Part shown: one piece after another, positions 35,017 to 45,833 of the stretch
Layout of the letters: every line of letters starts with the position of its first letter
Numbering within the stretch: position 1 is the stretch's first letter
Translations under genes and position numbers: made by a program
The notes under the pieces: generated by a model
Database searches by the model: none
Told to the model about the DNA's origin: nothing
What the model saw: only the letters and a program-made list of their open reading frames with translations
DNA from: Martinezella miluonensis
GTDB taxonomy: Bacteria > Pseudomonadota > Alphaproteobacteria > Rhizobiales > Rhizobiaceae
Direction: 5' to 3'
NCBI RefSeq assembly: GCF_900094545.1
Contig: NZ_FMAH01000008.1
Location: 1-64,000 of the forward strand
Length of the DNA stretch: 64,000 nt

Positions 35017-35412
35017 ATGACAAAACGATCGCAAGCAGTTATCACCACGGCCGAAGAGCGCCCGCGTGACGGATGGAATGACCCTCTCCATGGCTCCATC
35101 TTCTGGCACACGCTCTTGAGCAGCGACATCACCCCCACCGATAGCATGAGCGCCGGCATCGCGGACCTTGCACCCGGCGGCGAGCTCAAACCGCATCGGC
35201 ACGATCCATCGGAAATCTATTTCATCTTCGAAGGAACCGGCATCGTCCGGATCGACGGCCTGGAAACCACGGTCAAAGCCGGCACAACGGTCTTCATCCC
35301 CGGCAATGCCGAACACGGCATCCGCAACGAATCATCCGCCAACCTGAAATTCTTCTATGTCTTCCCAACGGAATCATTTGCGGACGTGCTCTATCGATTT
35401 CCGGAAAATTGA
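35017..35412 (+). CDS. Cupin-domain protein
   Basis: A 131-residue single-domain cupin. Motif 1 is LKPHRHDPSEIYFIFEGTG near residue 58 (His, His and Glu ligands) and motif 2 is FIPGNAEHGIRN near residue 91. It is a small metal-dependent beta-barrel of unknown substrate. It sits between two tRNA-Ser-derived sequences. Confidence 0.8.
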   Translation: MTKRSQAVITTAEERPRDGWNDPLHGSIFWHTLLSSDITPTDSMSAGIADLAPGGELKPHRHDPSEIYFIFEGTGIVRIDGLETTVKAGTTVFIPGNAEHGIRNESSANLKFFYVFPTESFADVLYRFPEN

Positions 35413-35474
35413 GGCGCTTTTGAGCTGATTGCCAGCGAATCTGCTTGCTCGACCGGCCCGCAATAAAGGCCAAA

Positions 35475-35490
35475 ATGGCGGAGAGGGTGG
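35475..35490. repeat. 16-bp direct repeat of the tRNA-Ser 3' end, left copy
   Basis: ATGGCGGAGAGGGTGG here is identical to 37639-37654, which includes the CCA end and T-stem of tRNA-Ser. Sequence right after it (CACTCTCTGCCA) resembles the tRNA's D-arm. It could be an attachment-site copy bounding the hipBA segment. Confidence 0.6.
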
Positions 35491-35757
35491 CACTCTCTGC
35501 CAATTTGGCTCGCGATACCTGAGAAAGCTGGGTTTTCTCTAACCCGCTGCTCTCATTCTGAAAATTACGATACCAGCAGGTGTACCACGCGCGATACCCG
35601 GATCTCAAGGACCTCGGTTTTCGACAGGGTGCGGACGCGCGAAACTTCCCGACCGGGGTGATTTTTAAGCCTATCGAGATTTGCTTCCCGTTCGGTAAGG
35701 TTAGCGTTGATTGCCGAGAAATCTACCTTTACGGTAAGCCGTCTCGGGAGATGTTTC

Positions 35758-36030
35758 ATGTTCAGGTCCGCACGTGATTTCGGCGCCGCCATTCGGGAGA
35801 AACGCAAGGCCCTCGGCTGGACCCAGACCGAGCTTGCCGCCCGTTCCGGCACTGGTGAGCGCTTTATCGTCGAGCTCGAATCCGGCAAGCCAAGCTGCCA
35901 GCTCGAAAAATCCCTCATCGTGGCGCGCACCGTGGGGATCGAGATCGGTGACCTCAAGGCGGTCCGATCTGTTCCGGCATCACCGGATGACGACCTTGGC
36001 TTCCTGCCGAACTTCGGTGACGGGCGATGA
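35758..36030 (+). CDS. hipB: HipB-like XRE antitoxin
   Basis: A 90-residue XRE protein. The HTH reads WTQTELAARSGTGERFIVELE (residues ~21-41), followed by SGKPSCQLEKSLIVARTVG. The ATG at 35758 follows GGGAG. Its stop overlaps the hipA start in ATGA. Direct repeats of CGGTAAG upstream (about 35690 and 35731) may be its operator. The partner hipA is frameshifted. Confidence 0.8.
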   Translation: MFRSARDFGAAIREKRKALGWTQTELAARSGTGERFIVELESGKPSCQLEKSLIVARTVGIEIGDLKAVRSVPASPDDDLGFLPNFGDGR

Positions 36031-37255
36031 CGACGATCTTTTACGAGAGCCTGCCTGTCGCTCATCTGACCTTCGAAGGCGAATGGCGGCTTGATTATGA
36101 TCAGACCTGGGACGCGCGTCACTCGGCGTTTCCGGTGTCACTGACCATGCCGTTGCGCTCAGGCCCTGTTACGGCCGACAGGCTGCTGCCCTGGCTCGCC
36201 AATCTGCTTCCGGAAACGCATCTCGCCGAAATTGGTCAGCGGCTGAAAGTCTCGCCCCAGGATATCGTCGGTCTGCTCAGCCATATCGGGCGTGACACAG
36301 CCGGCGCATTGTCGATTGGCAACCCCCGTAAGCCCGGTATCCACCTGCAGCCCGTGCCGGATGCGGCGGCGTTGGAGCATATCCTGGACGAGCTTCCTGC
36401 AAAACCCTTCCTCGTCGGTGAACGCGGTGTCTCGATGTCTCTTGCGGGTGTTCAAGAGAAGCTGCCGGTCTTCGTGGATGAGGGCGGTGCGATCTCCATT
36501 CCGGTCGATGGAACACCCTCAACACACATTCTTAAGCCGGACACGAAACGACTTGCGGGCAGTGTCGAGAATGAAGCCTTCTGCCTTACCCTTGCGCGCG
36601 CCTGTGGTCTGGAGGCGGCCGAAGCGACGATCGGTGTCGCCGGCAACCGGCGGTATCTGCTGGTTAAGCGCCATGATCGCTTTACTGATCTGCAGGGCGA
36701 GATCCGTCGACTGCATTTTGTCAGCTCACGGGCCACTTCCCATCGCAGAAATACGAGCGCCCCTCCACAGGACGTGGCGTGACGCTGAAAATGATGTTCG
36801 ACGCCGTCAGCGACTTAGTTTCGCCTGCCGAGCGCTTGAAGCTGCTCGATGCGGTAATCTTCAACGTGCTGATCTGCAATTCGGATTCGCACGCCAAGAA
36901 TCATTCGGTCCTGCTTGGTGCTGGCGGCTCGGCAAGGATGACGCCGCTCTATGACCTGATGTGTGCAGCGGTTTGCCGCCAGGTTGACCAGAGCCTGCCG
37001 CAGGGGATTGCAGGTCGGTTTAACGCTCCAGATCTCCGGCGGGCGGACTGGCAGACGCTGGCCGATGAGATTGGATTGAGCGGTGCATCGACCATGAGAC
37101 GCGTCGAGGAACTTGCCGAGCGTGTCAGCTCTACGTGTGAAAGCATCGCGCCGGATTTCGGTCATATGGCTGGGGATCCATCGAGAGTGGTGGAAAAGAT
37201 TACGCACTGCATTCTAAAGCGGTGTCGACGAATTCAGGCGCAGTGCCGCGGATAG
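36027..37255 (+). pseudogene. hipA: HipA-family kinase toxin, frameshifted
   Basis: The N-terminal half is sound (PLRSGPVTADRLLPWLANLL, then SLAGVQEKLPVF near residue 139, HILKPDT near residue 170, LLVKRHDRF near residue 211). After RRLH near 36717 the frame is lost and ends at 36782. The other frame continues from FCQLTGHFPSQKYERPSTGR into TLKMMFDAV, catalytic ICNSDSHAKNHSVLL and TPLYDLM, to 37255. The usual 'QED' after RRLH is missing, so a deletion of roughly 10 nt explains the shift. The kinase core is split, so the toxin is probably dead. Confidence 0.85.
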
Positions 37256-37391
37256 TCACGGCTGATTGGGTATTGCCGCTGCTCGCCCCTTCAACTCAGC
37301 GAGCGATCTGTACGCGGCGGCGAGTGCCTTGAAAACTTCGATGGTTTCTAAGCCACGAGGCGATGTCAGATCGGGAAGCTGGTAGGACGGA
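37256..37391. other. Intergenic stretch downstream of hipA pseudogene
   Basis: No gene is recognised. The two palindromes at 37392 and 37433 follow. Confidence 0.35.
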
Positions 37392-37419
37392 TTTAACATG
37401 TGCGACCCGATATGTTAAA
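37392..37419. promoter_or_regulatory. Inverted repeat 1 (TTTAACAT...ATGTTAAA)
   Basis: A 28-bp element with 8-nt arms TTTAACAT and ATGTTAAA. It has the same layout and length as the next element. Confidence 0.6.
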
Positions 37420-37432
37420 AAAGCTGGATTTC

Positions 37433-37460
37433 TTTAACATGTCCGTCGCAACATGTTAAA
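37433..37460. promoter_or_regulatory. Inverted repeat 2 (TTTAACATGT...ACATGTTAAA)
   Basis: A 28-bp element with perfect 10-nt arms, 13 bp after the first. A tandem pair of equal-size palindromes is typical of a dimeric repressor's operator, yet no intact gene lies beside it. Confidence 0.6.
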
Positions 37461-37639
37461 TCCGCATCCATGGTTGTCAGTGCAAGACAATCCAAGATCT
37501 GAATTGAATTCTAAGAAGCAGATTCGCCGGCCAGCGCCTTCAGCGTGGCCCTGTGATCAATCGTGATCGCAGACAGTCAAAACCCGCGACACTTGTCACA
37601 GGCATAAACAGCGTAAATTTATGATAACACGCATGTTTA

Positions 37640-37729
37640 TGGCGGAGAGGGTGGGATTTGAACCCACGATACCCTTGCAGGTATGCCGCATTTCGAGTGC
37701 GGTGCATTCGACCACTCTGCCACCTCTCC
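37640..37729 (-). tRNA. tRNA-Ser (anticodon CGA)
   Basis: A 90-nt class II tRNA on the minus strand. Acceptor GGAGAGG pairs with CCTCTCC, CCA is encoded, the anticodon loop is CTCGAAA (CGA), and a long variable arm is present. Its 3' end faces the hipBA segment. Confidence 0.95.
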
Positions 37730-37826
37730 GGTTATGCTGGTCGGCGCGTTTTGAGCGCGGGCTGTCTCATAGCGACAGAAGAGGGGGATGGCAAGGGCGA
37801 ATATGAAAGCTTTTCATCCTTTTGCC

Positions 37827-37853
37827 TTGACAGATCAGGGACGCTTATATATC
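37827..37853 (+). promoter_or_regulatory. rplU: Promoter candidate for rplU-rpmA
   Basis: TTGACA at 37827 with TATATC 15 nt downstream, leaving a ~180-nt leader before rplU. The spacing is shorter than ideal. The leader (37854-38033) is long enough for a ribosomal-protein control structure, but I cannot define one. Confidence 0.4.
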
Positions 37854-38033
37854 CCGTGCGGCGCAATAGGTGTGGATAAGTCCGCGCCTTGCCAGCCCAG
37901 CTTCCAGCAGGGCTTCACCGGCAGACCTTTTTGAAGGCTAAGGCCTTTGGATCCCTGCTAAACCTAGACTGATAAAAAGACGGCCGCTCGTCCTCTTGGC
38001 GAGAGAGCCGGAACGAACATGAAAGGATAAAAA

Positions 38034-38351
38034 ATGTTCGCAGTCATCAAGACCGGCGGTAAGCAGTACCGTGTGGCAGCCAACGACGTGCTGACCATCG
38101 AGAAGCTCGAAGTCACCGCCGGCGGCACCGTAGAATTCACCGAAGTCCTCGTTATCGGCGAAGGCGCCGACGCTGCGATTGGTGCTCCCTTCGTCAAGGG
38201 CGCTTCCGTCAAGGCCGAAGTGGTCGAGCACAACCGCGGCAAGAAGGTCATCGCCTTCAAGAAGCGCCGTCGTCAGAACTCGAAGCGTTCGCGCGGCCAT
38301 CGCCAGCACCACACTGTTGTCCGTATTACGGACATCGTGGCTGCCAAGTAA
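38034..38351 (+). CDS. rplU: 50S ribosomal protein L21
   Basis: A 105-residue L21: starts [20 protein letters not shown], with the diagnostic [20 protein letters not shown] rRNA-binding stretch near residue 69 and a [10 protein letters not shown] end. Slightly longer N-to-C than the minimum bacterial form, normal for Rhizobiales. AAAGGAT precedes the ATG. It is followed 32 nt later by rpmA, the universal order. Confidence 0.97.
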   Translation: MFAVIKTGGKQYRVAANDVLTIEKLEVTAGGTVEFTEVLVIGEGADAAIGAPFVKGASVKAEVVEHNRGKKVIAFKKRRRQNSKRSRGHRQHHTVVRITDIVAAK

Positions 38352-38383
38352 GTAACGGGATCAGGGTTTAAAGGAGAACTCCA

Positions 38384-38653
38384 ATGGCACACAAAAAAGC
38401 TGGCGGTTCCTCGCGCAACGGTCGCGATTCCGAATCCAAGCGCCTTGGCGTGAAGAAGTTCGGCGGCGAAGCCGTCATCGCAGGCAACATTATCGTGCGT
38501 CAGCGCGGTACGCAGTGGCATCCGGGCACCAACGTTGGTCTCGGCAAGGATCACACGATTTTTGCGCTTACGGCGGGCAACGTGAACTACCGTACGAAGG
38601 CCAATGGCCGCGTGTACGTATCTGTAATGCCGAAAGCGGAAGCAGCGGAATAA
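38384..38653 (+). CDS. rpmA: 50S ribosomal protein L27
   Basis: An 89-residue L27: [20 protein letters not shown] at the N-terminus, which reaches the peptidyl-transferase centre, then [19 protein letters not shown] and [28 protein letters not shown] precedes the ATG. A strong terminator follows 65 nt after the stop. Confidence 0.97.
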   Translation: MAHKKAGGSSRNGRDSESKRLGVKKFGGEAVIAGNIIVRQRGTQWHPGTNVGLGKDHTIFALTAGNVNYRTKANGRVYVSVMPKAEAAE

Positions 38654-38717
38654 GCCGGTAGCGCTCTAAAACAGCCGGCGTCTCATCGACCCGGCTGAGC
38701 GCATCAGGTTCAGTCCA

Positions 38718-38753
38718 GAAAAAGGGGAGATGGGGCGCCATCTCCCCTTTTTC
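38718..38753 (+). terminator. Rho-independent terminator of rplU-rpmA
   Basis: A 16-bp perfect stem (GAAAAAGGGGAGATGG with its complement) around a 4-nt loop, followed by more T residues. The strongest terminator in the window. Confidence 0.85.
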
Positions 38754-38781
38754 TTTACCCTCAACCAAGGAGGACTGAACC

Positions 38782-39417
38782 ATGCAAGGCGAATTGTTAA
38801 GGGAAGACCAATCGAGGTCTCCCGAAGAACGGCTGAGGCCGGATAGGTTAAGGACCGATTGCCCCGTCTTACTGTCGGAAAGGCTCGTTCTGCGCGCGCC
38901 CCACGAAGAAGACATCGACGCCCTTGCCCATCTCGCCAACAACGCCAATGTCGCTACTATGGTATCGCGTATGCCGCACCCGTATACGACCAATGATGCC
39001 GCCGATTTCGTGCGACGCACGAAGCTTGGCGAGATTGGCAAGTGCGTCTATGCGATTACGAAAGCCGACAACGGCGCCTTTCTCGGATGCTGCGGCGTCG
39101 AGCCGACGGCCGATCCGAACACCGTCGAGATCGGTTATTGGCTGGGCGAACCCCATTGGAACCGGGGTTATACGACGGAAGCCGCCCATGCGCTGATCGA
39201 CATGGTCTTCCGTACCCGCGAGAACGTCGCCCAGATCGATGCCCGCTGCAGGGTCACGAACGTCGCTTCGAGGCGGGTCGTGCAGAAGTGCGGCTTCCAG
39301 TTCCAGGGGTCCGGCCTCGCCGCTTCCCTGGCGCTCGGCAGCACCGTATCGGTCGAGTGGTACAGGCTCGATCGCAAGACCTGGATATCCTTGCGTAGCT
39401 GGGGAGGCATGAGATGA
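38782..39417 (+). CDS. GNAT acetyltransferase (RimJ/RimL-like)
   Basis: A 211-residue GNAT-family acetyltransferase. N-terminal substrate part SERLVLRAPHEEDIDAL near residue 33, IGYWLGEPHWNRGYTTEAA with the acetyl-CoA pyrophosphate loop near residue 120, and a C-terminal VQKCGFQFQG. Acceptor unknown (protein N-terminus or small molecule). Conserved beside rpmA in rhizobia. It ends in ATGA overlap with a second GNAT gene. Confidence 0.82.
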   Translation: MQGELLREDQSRSPEERLRPDRLRTDCPVLLSERLVLRAPHEEDIDALAHLANNANVATMVSRMPHPYTTNDAADFVRRTKLGEIGKCVYAITKADNGAFLGCCGVEPTADPNTVEIGYWLGEPHWNRGYTTEAAHALIDMVFRTRENVAQIDARCRVTNVASRRVVQKCGFQFQGSGLAASLALGSTVSVEWYRLDRKTWISLRSWGGMR

Positions 39418-40001
39418 ACGCGCTCGCCCTCAACCGCCGCAACGATCGGATGCTGACGCCCGGCCCGACGGCGGTCATCCAGACCGGACGGCTGACCCTG
39501 CGCCCGCACCGGCTCAGCGACGCCGACGCGATCGCGGAATCGCTGTCCGATTTCGCGATCACCCGCATGCTGGCCCGGGTGCCGGCGCCCTATGACCGGC
39601 AGGATGCGCTGGACTGGCTGGTCCAGCACACCTCCGGCCTCGGCATCGATTGGGAACTGGCCATCACCGAGCGGGATGATGTCCACATCGGCTGCATCGG
39701 CCTCGAGCTCCGGCATGGCCGCTGGCATCTCGGCTACTGGCTGAACCGCTATTACTGGCGGCAAGGCATCATGACCGAGGCGGTCAAGGCAGCGCTTGAG
39801 CGCTTTGCCCGCCGCATGCCCGATGTCGCCGTCCATTCCGGCGCCTTCGCCGACAATCCGGCGTCATTGAAGCTGCAGCAGAAGCTCGGTTTCGAGATCA
39901 TCGGATGCTCGGAGCTCTACAGCTTCGCTCGCAACACCATGGTTCCGCACATCGAAACCGTGTTGAGGCCGGGCGCGCTGCGGCTCTCGCAGGCGGCGTG
40001 A
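39414..40001 (+). CDS. GNAT acetyltransferase, second of a tandem pair
   Basis: A 195-residue GNAT protein related to the gene before it: LTLRPHRLSDADAIAESLSD near residue 25, GYWLNRYYWRQGIMTEAVKA near residue 105 and LQQKLGFEIIG near the end. Overlaps its neighbour by 4 nt, so co-translated. The pair probably arose by duplication. Confidence 0.8.
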   Translation: MNALALNRRNDRMLTPGPTAVIQTGRLTLRPHRLSDADAIAESLSDFAITRMLARVPAPYDRQDALDWLVQHTSGLGIDWELAITERDDVHIGCIGLELRHGRWHLGYWLNRYYWRQGIMTEAVKAALERFARRMPDVAVHSGAFADNPASLKLQQKLGFEIIGCSELYSFARNTMVPHIETVLRPGALRLSQAA

Positions 40002-40196
40002 AACCTTGAAACCTGCTATCGTCGGTCTCGCCGGCGATAGCACCGCATCAATCGCGTTGTTCTTGATGTTCTGGCATGCAGACAGCACGATATTCTTTGA
40101 CCTAAGCCCGAAGCGCCTATATCGAAGGCGACATGACGGGTAAACAGCCGGCCGGTGTGCGTCCACGGATGCGCAAAGGGCGGCGGAAATCGATAA

Positions 40197-42512
<2,316 letters not shown>

Positions 42513-42529
<17 letters not shown>

Positions 42530-43805
42530 TGCTGTCGCACAAAGCCCCGACATCGATGCGCTGATGAACGATATCGGCCGCAAGGCCCGGGCTGCGTCGC
42601 GACCGTTAGCCTTTGCTTCAACCGAAAGCAAGAACAAGGCATTGAATGCCATGGCGGACGCCATTCTGGCCCGCAAGGATCATATCCTTGCGGAGAACGC
42701 CAAAGATTTGAAGGATGTCGAGGGCACGGATATGCTCGCCTCCTTCGTCGATCGCCTGACGCTGAACCACAAGCGCGTCGCCGAAATGGCCGAAGGCATT
42801 CGCGCCATCGCCGCCTTGGCCGATCCGGTGGGCGAAGTCATCGCCGCCTGGGATCGCCCGAACGGGTTGAAGATCGAGCGCGTTCGCACGCCGCTCGGCG
42901 TCATCGGCGTCATCTTCGAAAGCCGGCCGAACGTGACGGCCGATGCAGGTGCACTGTGCCTGAAGGCCGGCAACGCCGTGATCCTTCGCTGCGGCAGCGA
43001 TTCCCGCCACTCCTCGCAGGCAATCCATGATTGCCTGGTCGAAGGCTTGAAGGCTGCGGGCCTGCCGGAATATGCCATCCAGCTGGTACCGGTCAGCGAC
43101 CGTGCCGCCGTCGGCGCCATGCTGCGCGGCCTGGAAGGCAATATCGACGTCATCGTCCCGCGTGGCGGCAAGAGCCTTGTCGCTCGCGTACAGACAGAGG
43201 CTCGCGTACCGGTCTTTGCCCATCTGGAAGGTCTTTGCCACCTCTATATTGATGCCTCGGCCGATCTCGACATGGCAAAATCCATCGTCGTCAACGCCAA
43301 GATGCGCCGCACGGGCATCTGCGGCGCGGCCGAAACGCTGCTGGTCGATTCCAAGGTCGCCTCCACCCATCTGAAGCCGCTGCTTGACGGACTTGCCGCG
43401 GCGGGCTGCGAAATCCGCGGCTCTGCCGATGTGCTAAAGCTTGAGCCCAACGCAACGCCGGCAACGGAAGAGGATTGGTCGACGGAATATCTGGCGCCGA
43501 TCATCTCGGTCGCGCTGGTCGATGGCATCTCCGGCGCAATCGCCCATATCGGCAAATATTCGTCGAATCATACCGAAGCCGTGATCGCTGAGGATCCAGC
43601 TGTCGTCGAGCGTTTCTTCACCGAGATCGATTCGGCAATCCTGCTGCACAATGCTTCCACCCAATTTGCCGATGGCGGCGAATTCGGCATGGGCGCGGAA
43701 ATCGGCATTGCCACCGGCAAGATGCATGCGCGCGGGCCGGTCGGCGTCGAGCAGCTCACCTCCTTCAAATATCGCGTGCGCGGCACCGGACAGATACGGC
43801 CCTAA
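42513..43805 (+). CDS. proA: Gamma-glutamyl phosphate reductase
   Basis: A 430-residue NADPH-dependent aldehyde dehydrogenase-superfamily enzyme, the second proline step. [20 protein letters not shown] near residue 127, catalytic Cys in [15 protein letters not shown] near residue 268 and [20 protein letters not shown] near residue 390. The ATG at 42513 overlaps proB by 17 nt; a second ATG at 42522 is possible. nadD follows after 1 nt. Confidence 0.96.
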
Positions 43806-43806
43806 C

Positions 43807-44424
43807 GTGCTGAAAGAAGAAGTCGATCAACGCTATCTGCGCATGCCCCATGCCGAGCGCGGCATGGTGGTCGGTCTGTTCGGCGGCTCGTTCAATCCGC
43901 CGCATCGCGGCCACGCACTGGTGGCCGAGATCGCCATTCGAAGGCTCGGCCTCGATCAGCTCTGGTGGATGGTGACGCCGGGCAATCCGCTGAAGAACCA
44001 CAATCACCTGGCGCCGCTCGCCGAGCGCATCGCCCTCAGCGAACAGATGCTGCACGATCCGCGCATCAAGGTGACGGCATTCGAGCAAAGGCTGGGTATG
44101 AGCTACACGGCCAATACGCTGGCTTATGTGAAGGCCCGCAACAGCCATGTCCACTTCATCTGGATCATGGGCGCCGATAGCCTGAACACATTCCATCGCT
44201 GGCAGAAATGGGAAGAAATCGCCCGCACCTTCCCGATCGCCGTTATCGACCGGCCAGGATCGACTCTCTCCTACCTCTCGGCCAAGATGGCCAAGACCTT
44301 CCACTATGCCCGCGTCGACGAGGATGACGCCCGCGTGCTCTGGAAGAAGCGTGCGCCCGCCTGGACTTTCATCCATGGACCACGCTCGGCGCTCAGCTCG
44401 ACAGCCTTGCGCGCCGCACAATAA
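43807..44424 (+). CDS. nadD: Nicotinate-nucleotide adenylyltransferase
   Basis: A 205-residue NadD making deamido-NAD from NaMN and ATP. Nucleotidyl-transferase motif GLFGGSFNPPHRGH near residue 20 and IMGADSLNTFHRWQKWEEI near residue 120. The GTG at 43807, 1 nt after the proA stop, is preferred; the open frame extends into proA. End of the obgE-proBA-nadD run; the cuckoo RNA hairpins begin 20-30 nt after its stop on the opposite strand. Confidence 0.92.
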   Translation: MLKEEVDQRYLRMPHAERGMVVGLFGGSFNPPHRGHALVAEIAIRRLGLDQLWWMVTPGNPLKNHNHLAPLAERIALSEQMLHDPRIKVTAFEQRLGMSYTANTLAYVKARNSHVHFIWIMGADSLNTFHRWQKWEEIARTFPIAVIDRPGSTLSYLSAKMAKTFHYARVDEDDARVLWKKRAPAWTFIHGPRSALSSTALRAAQ

Positions 44425-44446
44425 CCAACTGATTTTTCGGGAAGAT

Positions 44447-44575
44447 CAAAAAATAAAAAGCCCGACGCGGGAGGAGGATGCGTCGGGCTTTAAACCTGAT
44501 CAGCAACTGGGAGGAGGAGGGTTGCTGATCCATATCGAACGGCATTGGGAGGAGGAGATCGCCGTTTCGATGATT
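44447..44575 (-). ncRNA. Cuckoo-type small RNA(s) with three anti-Shine-Dalgarno hairpins
   Basis: Three consecutive hairpins: 44536-44569, 44498-44530 and 44457-44491. Read on the minus strand each loop carries TCCTCCTCCC, an anti-Shine-Dalgarno motif. The last hairpin (AAAGCCCGACGC with GCGTCGGGCTTT) runs into a T-rich tail, a terminator for minus-strand transcription. This is the design of the alphaproteobacterial cuckoo/CcsR RNAs, which bind C/G-rich motifs and Shine-Dalgarno-like targets. It could be one RNA or several processed ones. No DUF1127 gene, the usual CcsR partner, is seen upstream. On the plus strand the last hairpin could also end nadD transcripts. Confidence 0.75.
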
Positions 44576-44892
44576 ATGTTTTACCAGATTTTACCGATTG
44601 ATAAACGGCCGATTTCGCAATGCAGCAATGCATAAATTGCATAACAATGAAATCCTTCTGCCCAAAAAACGCTTCTTTGCAGATATGTCGCGCTCTGATT
44701 TTCAAGTGCTTGAGCAGCATAAGTGGCGCAATGTGCCATAAACGCACGGTTCGTAACGTTGCTTCTCACTTCGTGAGCGTTCGCCAATTCGATGGGCGAA
44801 TCCAGTCATGCATTTTCGCAATAGCCGTACCGTCTCATATGTGATGTAGAACTGAAAATCCATAAAATTCGTAGGGTTAGGTGGCGATATCA
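44576..44892. other. Intergenic stretch upstream of the sRNA and modA
   Basis: Short frames only; none is supported. It must hold the minus-strand promoter for the cuckoo RNA, but I could not pick a convincing -35/-10 pair. Confidence 0.35.
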
Positions 44893-44943
44893 CGCTATAT
44901 TTTTAGAAACACATCCCTAGCCAAGCCTCGCGCATCGTTATAT
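44893..44943 (+). promoter_or_regulatory. ModE-like half-sites upstream of modA
   Basis: CGCTATAT at 44893 and CGTTATAT at 44936 match the half-site of ModE operators. They lie 40-90 nt before modA. The modE gene at 47646 supports molybdate-dependent repression here. Spacing differs from the classical palindrome. Confidence 0.4.
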
Positions 44944-44980
44944 CTCTCGAAACATGTCGACATCTTTGGGGAGATATTAG

Positions 44981-45778
44981 ATGGCCAACAATCGCCGCCG
45001 ATGGATCAAGCTTGCAACCGCCGCCCTTTCTGCCGCTTGGCTCGGCCTTTCGGTCACGCCTACACCGGCCCTTGCCGCCGAGAAGATCGTCGTCTTCGCC
45101 GCTGCTAGCATGAAGAATGCACTCGACAATGCCGATGCCGCCTTCACGAAGGAAACCGGCAAGGAGGTTACCGTCTCCTTTGCCGCAAGCGGACCACTCG
45201 CCAAACAGCTTGAAAACGGCGCACCGGCCGACATCTTCATTTCCGCCGACACGAACTGGATGGACTATGTCGCCGGCAAGAAACTGATCAAGGACGAAAG
45301 CCGCGTAAACCTGCTCGGCAACAAACTCGTTTTGGTCACCGCCAAAGACAAGGCCAAGCCGGTCGAGATCAAACAAGGCCTGGATCTTGCCAGCCTGCTC
45401 GGCGATGGCCGCCTGGCGATCGGCCAGCCGGAATCGGTGCCGGCAGGCAAATATGGCAAGGCGGCGCTGGAAAAGCTCGGCGTTTGGGCCTCCGTTGAAA
45501 AGAAGGTCGCCGGCGCCGAAAGCGTGCGCGCCGCACTCGCGCTGGTTTCGCGCGGCGAAGCGCCCTATGGCATCGTCTATCAGACCGACGTCTCGGCCGA
45601 CCCGGGCGTTACGGTCGTCGGCACCTTCCCGGCAGACAGCCATCCGCCGATCGTCTATCCGATCGCCATCACCAGCAGCAGCAAGAACCCGGACGTGCAA
45701 GCCTATTTCGACTATCTGAAATCGGCTAAGGCTGTTCCCTTCTTCGAGCATGAGGGCTTCACTGTTCTGAAGCGATAA
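44981..45778 (+). CDS. modA: Molybdate-binding periplasmic protein ModA
   Basis: A 265-residue solute-binding protein for molybdate/tungstate. Signal peptide residues 1-30 (ending PALAAE). Ligand loops: FAAASMKNALDNA near residue 37, VSFAASGPLAKQLENGAPAD near residue 64 and QPESVPAGKYGKAALE near residue 148. Start of modABC. GGGGAGA precedes the ATG. Expression probably depends on ModE. Confidence 0.95.
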   Translation: MANNRRRWIKLATAALSAAWLGLSVTPTPALAAEKIVVFAAASMKNALDNADAAFTKETGKEVTVSFAASGPLAKQLENGAPADIFISADTNWMDYVAGKKLIKDESRVNLLGNKLVLVTAKDKAKPVEIKQGLDLASLLGDGRLAIGQPESVPAGKYGKAALEKLGVWASVEKKVAGAESVRAALALVSRGEAPYGIVYQTDVSADPGVTVVGTFPADSHPPIVYPIAITSSSKNPDVQAYFDYLKSAKAVPFFEHEGFTVLKR

Positions 45779-45833
45779 ATATCATCGCAACGCATCCGGT
45801 ATAGGGAAGACAGGAACCCAGGCTCGCCGGTCC

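Noticed and set aside
37621..37806. Open frame reading MITRMFMAERVGFEPTIPLQ across the tRNA-Ser region
   Set aside because: It is the antisense translation of tRNA-Ser, a well-known false ORF.
44447..44575. CRISPR-like spacing of the three hairpins
   Set aside because: The stems differ from each other; only the loops repeat, which is the cuckoo RNA design and not a repeat-spacer array.
44581..44787. 68-codon minus frame beside the cuckoo RNA
   Set aside because: Considered as a DUF1127 partner, but it lacks the DUF1127 pattern and basic composition.
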